From DATKEH01 sp035546355 (GTDB lineage Bacteria > Acidobacteriota > Thermoanaerobaculia > Multivoradales > JAIOJS01), in assembly GCA_035546355.1 (NCBI GenBank), contig DATKEH010000303.1:1-38903 (forward strand): a stretch of DNA of 38,903 nt, written 5' to 3'. The position numbers and the translations under genes are program-made. Position 1 is the first letter of the stretch; each line of letters starts with the position of its first letter. The notes under the pieces are model-generated. The model was not told the origin of the DNA. It ran no database searches and saw only the letters and a program-made list of their open reading frames with translations. This document shows, in pieces, positions 33,710 to 38,903 of the stretch.

Positions 33710-36391
33710 ATGACGCTCGCGCCCGGCGATTCGCTCGCTCGATACCGCATCACCGCCAAGCTGGGCGAGGGCGGCATGGGCGAGGTCTGGCGCGCCACCG
33801 ACGCCCGGCTCAAGCGCGAGGTCGCGATCAAGGTCCTGCCGGCGGCGTTCACGGCCGACGGGGAGCGCCTCGCCCGCTTCGAGCGCGAGGCGCAGCTGCT
33901 CGCCCAGCTCCACCACCCCAACATCGCCTCGGTCTTCGGGCTCGAGGAAGCCGACGGCGTACGCGCCCTGGTCCTCGAGCTGGTCGAGGGGCCGACGCTG
34001 GCGGAGCGGCTCGAGCGCGGCCCGCTAGCGGTCGAGGAATGCCTCACCGTCTCGCTCCAGATCGCCCAGGCTCTGGAAGAGGCGCACGACAAGGGCATCG
34101 TCCACCGCGACCTGAAGCCGCACAACGTCAAGGCCTCCGTCGAAGGAAGGGTCAAGGTCCTCGACTTCGGGCTGGCCAAGGCGATGGACCCGCTGGCGGG
34201 GGCGTCCGGCGGCACTTCGGCATCGCGGCTCGCGGCCTCGCCGACGATGACGATGGGGGCGACGGTCCAGGGGATGATCCTCGGCACCGCAGCCTACATG
34301 GCGCCGGAGCAGGCCAAGGGTTTCGCGGTCGACAAGCGGGCCGACATCTGGGCCTTCGGCGTCGTGCTCTACGAGATGCTGACCGGCACCTCGCCCTTCA
34401 CCGGCGACTCGGTGGCGGACACGCTGGCCCGCGTGCTGCGGCGCGACGTCGACTTCGACCTGCTGCCGGCGGCGACCCCGCCGGAGGTCCGCCGCCTGCT
34501 GCGCCGTTGCCTCGAGCGCAACCCCAGGCGCCGGCTGCACGACGTCGCCGACGCCCGCATCGTGATCGAAGACGCGATCGCTGGGGACCTCGAGGAGCCG
34601 CGCGTCGCGGCCGCGACGACGGGCCGCGGCGCCCGCCGGCTCCTCCCCTGGCTCGGCGGCGCGCTCGCCGGCCTGGCGCTCGGCGTCTTGCTCGCGCCAC
34701 GCTTCGCGGCGCCCTCGGCGACGGCGCCGCAGGGCGCCACGACGACCATGCGAACCCTGGTCGCCGCCGGCGTCTCGGTCGATCCCTCGGTCGCCCGCGA
34801 CGGCCGGACCCTGGCCTTCACCTCGCAGCGCGACGGCACCGTCCGCGTCTGGATCAAGGACCTCGCCACCGGCTCCGAGAGCGTCCTGGCGCGCGCCCCC
34901 TCCTGGGCGCCGGTGTTCGCCCCCGACGGCACCAGCCTGCTCTTCAGCACCGCCGAGGGGGACCGCGCCGACCTCTACCGCATCTCGCTGGCCACCCGCG
35001 AGGAACGCCTCGTGGCGCGCGACGTGGAGAGCGCCGACTGGTCGCCGGACGGCCGCAGCGTGCTGATCTCGCGTCGCGTCGGCGACGCCGCGGAGCCGAG
35101 CGTCGAGCTGTCGATCGTCGAGCTCGACAGCGGCCGCGGGCGCGCCGTGCGGCGCGGAGCGCTGCGCACGCTCGACCGGCCGCGCTGGTCGCCGGACGGC
35201 GAGCGCGTCGCCATCCAGGTAGGGGCGTCGCAGCTGCAAATGTTCGACCGACTGGGGATCCTGACGCTCGCCACAGGGGACATCGTCGAGCATCCGCTCG
35301 CCCTGCCCGGCGTGCCCGAGCTGGTCGTGCACGACATGCTCTGGCTCGACCCGGAGCGCCTCCTGCTGCTGCTCAACGACGGCTCCGAGGCGATCCAGAT
35401 GGCCGGCCGCATCGCGCTCTACCACCTCGCCGCTCGGCGCCTCGAGAGCCTGCTGCCGCTCCCCGCCACCGGCATGGGCTTCGACGTCGCCGGGCCGGGA
35501 TCGGTGATCGTCAGCCTCGGCTCGTGGGAGCAGAACCTCCACGAGCACCGACGCGGCGCCGGCGGGGACTGGAGCGAGGCCCGCCGCGTCACCGAGGGGC
35601 CCTTCCGCGACCGCCAGCCGGCCTACTCACCCGACGGCGCCTGGCTGCTGTTCAGCTCCAACCGCAGCGGCAACCTCGACCTCTGGCGCTTCGGACGCGA
35701 GACGGGAGAGCTGCAGCGGTTGACCGACCACCCGGCCACCGATTGGGACCCGGCGACGAGCCCCGACGGCCGGCAGCTGCTGTTCAGCTCCGACCGCAGC
35801 GGCCGCTTCCAGGTGTGGATCGCCGAGGCCGACGGCAGCTCGCCGCGCCAGGTGACCGACTTCGAAGACGCGCAGAACCCGACGATGACCGCCGACGGGC
35901 GCTGGATCGTCTTCTCGCGTCAGGACGCGCCGGACGGGCAGAACGGCGTCTGGAAGGTACGCCCCGACGGCAGCGGGGCGACGCTGGTGGTGGCCGGTCC
36001 CCTTCGCCACCCGGAAGCGAGCGCCGCGGGTGAGCTGGTGGCGTTCTCCCCGCCCGGCTGGGAGGACGTGCGTCGCCTGGCGCGGCTCGGCGACGGCCGC
36101 CGCCTGGACGGCCCGCAGGGCACGGCGCGCCATCGCTGGTCGCTCGGCCCTCGCCTCTTCCTCTGGGCGCTGGTCGACGGCGAACCCGGGCGGGCGATCG
36201 CCCGCTGGCCTGTCGACCCCGACAGCGGCGCGCTCGGGCCGCTCGAAGTGCTGCCGGCGGCGGACCCGGACTACACCTACGAGACCCTGGGCGTGGCGCG
36301 CGACGGCTCGGCGTTCGCCTACTCGTCGAACGCCAACCGCCGCGCCCAGATCCTGCGCATCGACGGCCTCGCCGGCGTCGAGCCGAGGTAG
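33710..36391 (+). CDS. Membrane Ser/Thr protein kinase with TolB-like beta-propeller (kinase 3)
   Basis: An 893-aa Hanks-type kinase. The kinase domain (about 12-275) has LGEGGMGEVWRA, K41, IVHRDLKPHN with D134, DFG with D152 and the APEQ loop, so it should be catalytically active. One membrane helix lies at about 311-330 (LPWLGGALAGLALGVLL). The outer part (about 345-893) contains TolB/PD40 repeats with the classic SPDG-W-L-FSS pattern: PAYSPDGAWLLFSSNRSGNLDLW, ATSPDGRQLLFSSDRSG and TMTADGRWIVFSRQ. Its sensor is more TolB-like and only distantly similar to those of kinases 1 and 2. Such kinases usually signal envelope or nutrient state, but no ligand can be named. A GC-rich hairpin starts at its stop codon. 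Confidence 0.93.
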   Translation: MTLAPGDSLARYRITAKLGEGGMGEVWRATDARLKREVAIKVLPAAFTADGERLARFEREAQLLAQLHHPNIASVFGLEEADGVRALVLELVEGPTLAERLERGPLAVEECLTVSLQIAQALEEAHDKGIVHRDLKPHNVKASVEGRVKVLDFGLAKAMDPLAGASGGTSASRLAASPTMTMGATVQGMILGTAAYMAPEQAKGFAVDKRADIWAFGVVLYEMLTGTSPFTGDSVADTLARVLRRDVDFDLLPAATPPEVRRLLRRCLERNPRRRLHDVADARIVIEDAIAGDLEEPRVAAATTGRGARRLLPWLGGALAGLALGVLLAPRFAAPSATAPQGATTTMRTLVAAGVSVDPSVARDGRTLAFTSQRDGTVRVWIKDLATGSESVLARAPSWAPVFAPDGTSLLFSTAEGDRADLYRISLATREERLVARDVESADWSPDGRSVLISRRVGDAAEPSVELSIVELDSGRGRAVRRGALRTLDRPRWSPDGERVAIQVGASQLQMFDRLGILTLATGDIVEHPLALPGVPELVVHDMLWLDPERLLLLLNDGSEAIQMAGRIALYHLAARRLESLLPLPATGMGFDVAGPGSVIVSLGSWEQNLHEHRRGAGGDWSEARRVTEGPFRDRQPAYSPDGAWLLFSSNRSGNLDLWRFGRETGELQRLTDHPATDWDPATSPDGRQLLFSSDRSGRFQVWIAEADGSSPRQVTDFEDAQNPTMTADGRWIVFSRQDAPDGQNGVWKVRPDGSGATLVVAGPLRHPEASAAGELVAFSPPGWEDVRRLARLGDGRRLDGPQGTARHRWSLGPRLFLWALVDGEPGRAIARWPVDPDSGALGPLEVLPAADPDYTYETLGVARDGSAFAYSSNANRRAQILRIDGLAGVEPR

Positions 36392-36408
36392 CCGCGGCGG
36401 CCCGCGGC
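36391..36408 (+). terminator. Small hairpin at the kinase 3 stop codon
   Basis: GCCGCGG and CCGCGGC pair around loop CGGC, a 7-bp all-GC stem starting at the last base of the stop codon. No T-run follows. It may end or stabilise the kinase 3 transcript, and it lies just before the convergent small ORF. Weak evidence, because such palindromes are frequent at this base composition. Confidence 0.3.
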
Positions 36409-36414
36409 CCGCGC

Positions 36415-36549
36415 TCACGCCGTCGGCCCCATCCCCGGGCCCTGCTGCGGCGTGCCCTTGATCGCCCCCTCCTCCTCCACCCCCTCGGCTCTAAGCGGTG
36501 TCGCGGCCGGGCGCCGTGGAGTATCCGCGACCGCGGGCGACCGGCTCAC
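36415..36549 (-). CDS. Possible 44-aa protein coupled to the coiled-coil gene
   Basis: Short ORF that begins with GTG at 36549, overlapping the stop of the coiled-coil gene as GTGA, the same coupling style used by several genes in this window. The product starts MSRSPAVADTPRRPAATPL and ends GTPQQGPGMGPTA. It has no hydrophobic segment and no known motif. The middle is acidic (EGVEEEGAIKG). The C-terminal half has an amino-acid mix unlike the Arg/Ala-rich frames expected by chance here. A chance ORF remains quite possible. Confidence 0.35.
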   Translation of the reverse strand: MSRSPAVADTPRRPAATPLRAEGVEEEGAIKGTPQQGPGMGPTA

Positions 36550-36875
36550 TCGTCCGGGCGTCGGACCGTGGGGTCCTCCGGCTCACCGAAGACCTCCCCC
36601 TCGAGGCGTTCCACGCGGGCCTGGAGATGGCCGTAGCCGGCGCGTAGCGGGTCGAGCTGCTCCGCCAGCTCGGCCCTCGGCTCGTCGCGGCGCGCCTCGC
36701 TCCGCTCGAGCAGCGTCTGGACGCCCTCGGCGACGAGGCGGATCTGGGCCGACGTGTGCTCGCTGACCACGTCGAAGTGCCGGCGCAGCTCGTCGAAGCG
36801 GGCGTTCATCTCCTCGCGGGTCGGAAAGCGGGCCCTCATCGCCTCGATCAGCTCGCTGCGGTCTTCGGGGCGCAT
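36546..36875 (-). CDS. Small coiled-coil protein of unknown function
   Basis: A 109-aa soluble, highly charged protein. Two helical parts stand out: MRPEDRSELIEAMRARFPTR (residues 1-20), then heptad-like segments FDELRRHFDVVSEHTSAQIRL and VQTLLERSEARRDEPRAELAEQ, ending in LQARVERLEGEVFG. The composition (Glu/Arg/Leu, few Gly/Pro) differs from the background frames, supporting a real gene. Similar short coiled-coil proteins with a (R/E)IRLVAEGV core are common in GC-rich bacteria without known function. The TAGGAT at 36889-36884 can be read as a -10 box eight bases before ATG, or its AGGA as a weak Shine-Dalgarno sequence. It is flanked downstream by a possible coupled 44-aa ORF. Confidence 0.7.
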   Translation of the reverse strand: MRPEDRSELIEAMRARFPTREEMNARFDELRRHFDVVSEHTSAQIRLVAEGVQTLLERSEARRDEPRAELAEQLDPLRAGYGHLQARVERLEGEVFGEPEDPTVRRPDE

Positions 36876-36883
36876 TGGGAATC

Positions 36884-36889
36884 ATCCTA
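36884..36889 (-). promoter_or_regulatory. Candidate -10 element of the coiled-coil gene
   Basis: TAGGAT on the minus strand ends eight bases before ATG and lies beside the most AT-rich patch of the area (ttaattcc at 36892-36899). Overlap with a possible AGGA ribosome-binding sequence makes its role ambiguous. Confidence 0.35.
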
Positions 36890-36990
36890 GGTTAATTCCA
36901 AAGCCAGCCCTGATCCAGGCGCGCGTACCTGCGCCGCCTCTACATCAAGAGACGCAATCTCCTGCCGATGGGTTGCCGGATCGGGAAAGA

Positions 36991-37037
36991 CCCCTCACCC
37001 CGGCCCTCTCCCCGCGGCGCGGGGGGAGGGAGGGGTG
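36991..37037. repeat. Palindromic intergenic repeat (CCCCTCACCCC type)
   Basis: CCCTCTCCCCGC pairs with GCGGGGGGAGGG around loop GGC with one G-T wobble. The stem is extended outward by CACCCC with GGGGTG. The arm CCCCTCACCCCGGCCCTCTC is a form I recognise as widespread between genes of GC-rich bacteria. It may serve as a transcript end or a gyrase/IHF-type site, as proposed for other palindromic repeats, but no function is shown here. Confidence 0.65.
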
Positions 37038-37084
37038 GCCCCTCGGCCCGGCCCGCGGCCCGCGAAGAGGGCGGGAGGGCGCGG

Positions 37085-37090
37085 TATGCT
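37085..37090 (+). promoter_or_regulatory. Candidate -10 element of sucA (leaderless spacing)
   Basis: TATGCT followed by CGG lies eight bases before the sucA ATG (TATGCT-CGGCGGCG-ATG). There is no Shine-Dalgarno sequence in the intervening bases, which supports a leaderless message. Confidence 0.45.
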
Positions 37091-37098
37091 CGGCGGCG

Positions 37099-38903
37099 AT
37101 GGCGACCCAGGCACCCTCGGCGACCCAGATCCTCGACGCCTATCGCCGCTGGGGCTACCTCGAGGCCGATCTCGACCCGCTCGGCCGCCTGCCCCCGGCC
37201 GCGCACCCCGACCTGCCCCGCGAGGGCGCCGAGGCGGCCGAGGCGCGACGCCGCTACTGCGGCTCGATCGGGGTCGAGTTCATGCACATCCCGCAGCCCG
37301 AGGTGCGCAGCTGGGTGGCCGAGCGGATGGAGGGCGAGCCGGCGCCGGTGGACCGCCGGCGCATCCTGCAGCTGCTGATCGAGGGGGAGCTGTTCGAGCA
37401 GCTGGCGCAGGCGCGCTACCTCGGCAACAAGCGCTTCTCCATCGAGGGGGTGGCGGCGCTGCTGCCGCTGCTCGACGAGCTGCTGTGCGGCGCCGGCCGC
37501 CGCGGCGCCGAGCAGCTGGTGCTGGCGATGAGCCACCGTGGCCGACTGTCGGTGATGGCGCACATCGTCGGCAAGGACCTCGCCGACCTCTTCGCCGGCT
37601 TCGAGGACGTCGACCCGCGCAGCGTGCTCGGCGGCGGCGACGTCAAGTACCACCTCGGCGCCACCGGCGTCTACGACATCGGCGACGGCAAGAGCATCCG
37701 CATCCACCTCGCCTCCAACCCCTCCCATCTCGAGGCGGTGGACCCGGTGGTGATGGGGCGGGTGCGGGCCAAGCAGCGGCGCCTCGGCGCCGACGGCGAG
37801 GAGAAGGTGCTGGCGGTGATGGTGCACGGCGACGCGGCCTTCGCCGGCCAGGGGATCCTCGCCGAGACCCTCAACCTCGCCAACCTCGAGGGCTACACCG
37901 TCGGCGGCGCCATCCACGTCGTCGCCAACAACCTGATCGGCTTCACCACCGAGCCCGACGACTACTCCTCCACCCGCTTCGCCACCGACGTCGCCAAGCG
38001 GCTGCCGGTGCCCATCTTCCACGTCAACGGCGAGGACCCCGAGGCGGTGGTGCGGGTGGGGCGCATGGCCCTCGAGTTCCGCTACAAGTTCGGCACCGAC
38101 GTGATCGTCGACCTGATCGGCTACCGGCGCCACGGCCACAGCGAGGTGGACGACCCCACCATCACCCAGCCGCGCCTCTACTCCCTGATCGAGAAGGTAC
38201 CCCCCCTGTGGCAGTCCTACGCCGAGTACGCCGACTCCGAGCACCACTGGCTCGACGGCTTCGTCGCAGACGTGCAGCGCGAGCTGTCGGAGGCCCAGGA
38301 GGCCTCCAGCAAGGTGGAGAAGAAGCCCACCCTGGCGCGGCTGCCCCAGTACTGGTCGCCCTTCCAGGGCGGCTACTACCACCGCGACATGGAGGTCGAC
38401 ACCGGGCTGTCGGCCGAGCGTCTGCGGGAGCTGGCCGAGGCGTTCAACCGCGTTCCCGACGGTTTCCACCCCCACGACAAGGCGGCCAAGCTGCTCGAGC
38501 AGCGGCTGGAGATGGCGCGCGGCGAACGGGCGGTCGACTTCGGCACCGCCGAGGCCTTCGCCTTCGCCTCGCTGCTGGCGGCGGGGGTACCGGTGCGCTT
38601 CACCGGCCAGGACAGCCGCCGCGGCACCTTCAACCACCGCCACGCGGTGATGGTCGACGTGATGTCGGGCGAGGACTTCTACCCCTTGCGGCAGGTGGCC
38701 GCCGACGGCGCCTTCTTCGAGATCTACGACTCGCCGCTGTCGGAGGCCTCGGTGGTCGGCTACGAGTACGGCTTCTCCCGCGACTACCCCGAGGCGCTGG
38801 TGCTGTGGGAGGCGCAGTTCGGCGACTTCGTCAACGGCGCCCAGGTGCCCATCGACCAGTTCCTCGCCGCCGGCGAGGACAAGTGGGGGCTGCTGTCGGG
38901 CCT
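37099..38903 (+). CDS. sucA: 2-oxoglutarate dehydrogenase E1 component SucA (3' end outside window)
   Basis: Thiamine-diphosphate enzyme of the TCA cycle that decarboxylates 2-oxoglutarate and passes succinyl to the E2 lipoyl domain. About 601 codons are visible of a normal length near 930. The N-terminus carries the YCGSIGVEFMHI segment and the VAERME helix. KYHLG is at about 183-187, then the ASNPSHLEAVDPVVMG block, and the ThDP/Mg2+ motif HGDAAFAGQG (D245) with ANNLIGFTT after it. The RRHGHSEVDDP loop follows. The second half begins RFTGQDSRRGTFNHRH, a 2-oxoglutarate-dehydrogenase signature. ATG at 37099 fits the conserved start (ILDAYRRWGYLEADLDPLG). The frame is still open at the window edge; the E2 gene probably follows. 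Confidence 0.96.
   Translation, partial: MATQAPSATQILDAYRRWGYLEADLDPLGRLPPAAHPDLPREGAEAAEARRRYCGSIGVEFMHIPQPEVRSWVAERMEGEPAPVDRRRILQLLIEGELFEQLAQARYLGNKRFSIEGVAALLPLLDELLCGAGRRGAEQLVLAMSHRGRLSVMAHIVGKDLADLFAGFEDVDPRSVLGGGDVKYHLGATGVYDIGDGKSIRIHLASNPSHLEAVDPVVMGRVRAKQRRLGADGEEKVLAVMVHGDAAFAGQGILAETLNLANLEGYTVGGAIHVVANNLIGFTTEPDDYSSTRFATDVAKRLPVPIFHVNGEDPEAVVRVGRMALEFRYKFGTDVIVDLIGYRRHGHSEVDDPTITQPRLYSLIEKVPPLWQSYAEYADSEHHWLDGFVADVQRELSEAQEASSKVEKKPTLARLPQYWSPFQGGYYHRDMEVDTGLSAERLRELAEAFNRVPDGFHPHDKAAKLLEQRLEMARGERAVDFGTAEAFAFASLLAAGVPVRFTGQDSRRGTFNHRHAVMVDVMSGEDFYPLRQVAADGAFFEIYDSPLSEASVVGYEYGFSRDYPEALVLWEAQFGDFVNGAQVPIDQFLAAGEDKWGLLSG

Larger units (their letters stand above)
36890..37098. 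other. Divergent spacer before sucA with a palindromic repeat
   Basis: This spacer separates the coiled-coil gene from sucA. No gene is seen in it. It contains the long hairpin repeat at 36991-37037, a GC-rich stretch (37041-37080) and the sucA -10 box at 37085-37090. Upstream of 36990 the sequence is of average complexity without motifs. Confidence 0.5.

Overview
This is a very GC-rich bacterial window from a diderm-type chromosome. Almost every wobble position is G or C. It carries a canonical division and cell-wall (dcw) cluster with a meso-DAP-type MurE, periplasmic parvulins with an export signal or a lipobox, and three large Ser/Thr kinases fused to TolB/WD40-like beta-propellers. That kinase architecture is especially abundant in Acidobacteriota, so a Thermoanaerobaculia-like or related acidobacterium is my best guess. 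This is an inference from gene content, not a measured phylogeny.

Layout. (1) 1-8985, minus strand: mraZ-rsmH-ftsL-ftsI-murE-murF-mraY-murD in the textbook order, nearly all coupled by overlapping stop/start codons. It is headed by a promoter with four TGG repeats at exact 10-bp spacing, the form expected of a MraZ operator. (2) 9406-14739, minus: mfd followed by two periplasmic parvulin-type chaperones. (3) 14820-16232, plus: a CPA2 cation/proton antiporter. (4) 16198-18055, minus: an initiator tRNA-Met with its own promoter and hairpin, then enolase coupled to a FtsB/DivIC-like protein. (5) 18127-26047, minus: a five-gene translationally coupled operon with a secreted PIG-L deacetylase, a lipoprotein substrate-binding protein, an ABC ATPase, a fused permease and an MFS exporter. 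A REP-like repeat has invaded the signal-peptide region of the binding protein. (6) 26272-36391: three membrane Ser/Thr kinases with beta-propeller sensors on the plus strand, with a GH77 4-alpha-glucanotransferase on the minus strand between the first two. (7) 36415-36875, minus: a small coiled-coil protein and a possible 44-aa ORF. (8) 37099 to the end, plus: the 5' two-thirds of sucA (2-oxoglutarate dehydrogenase E1).

Two themes run through the window. First, genes within an operon are joined by 1- to 4-base stop/start overlaps (TGATG, ATGA, GTGA, TTGA) or by slightly longer overlaps, and this fixes many starts at non-ATG codons. Second, a recurring -10-like box (TGNTAGNNTSGG in its strongest form) precedes most transcription units. 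In five genes a TAnnnT box lies only 6-9 bases before the start codon, which suggests leaderless mRNAs. The most unusual items are the Tat-like twin-arginine membrane segment in the first kinase, the paralogous sensor kinases around malQ, and the repeat insertion inside a lipoprotein signal sequence. I see no CRISPR array, phage or insertion sequence.
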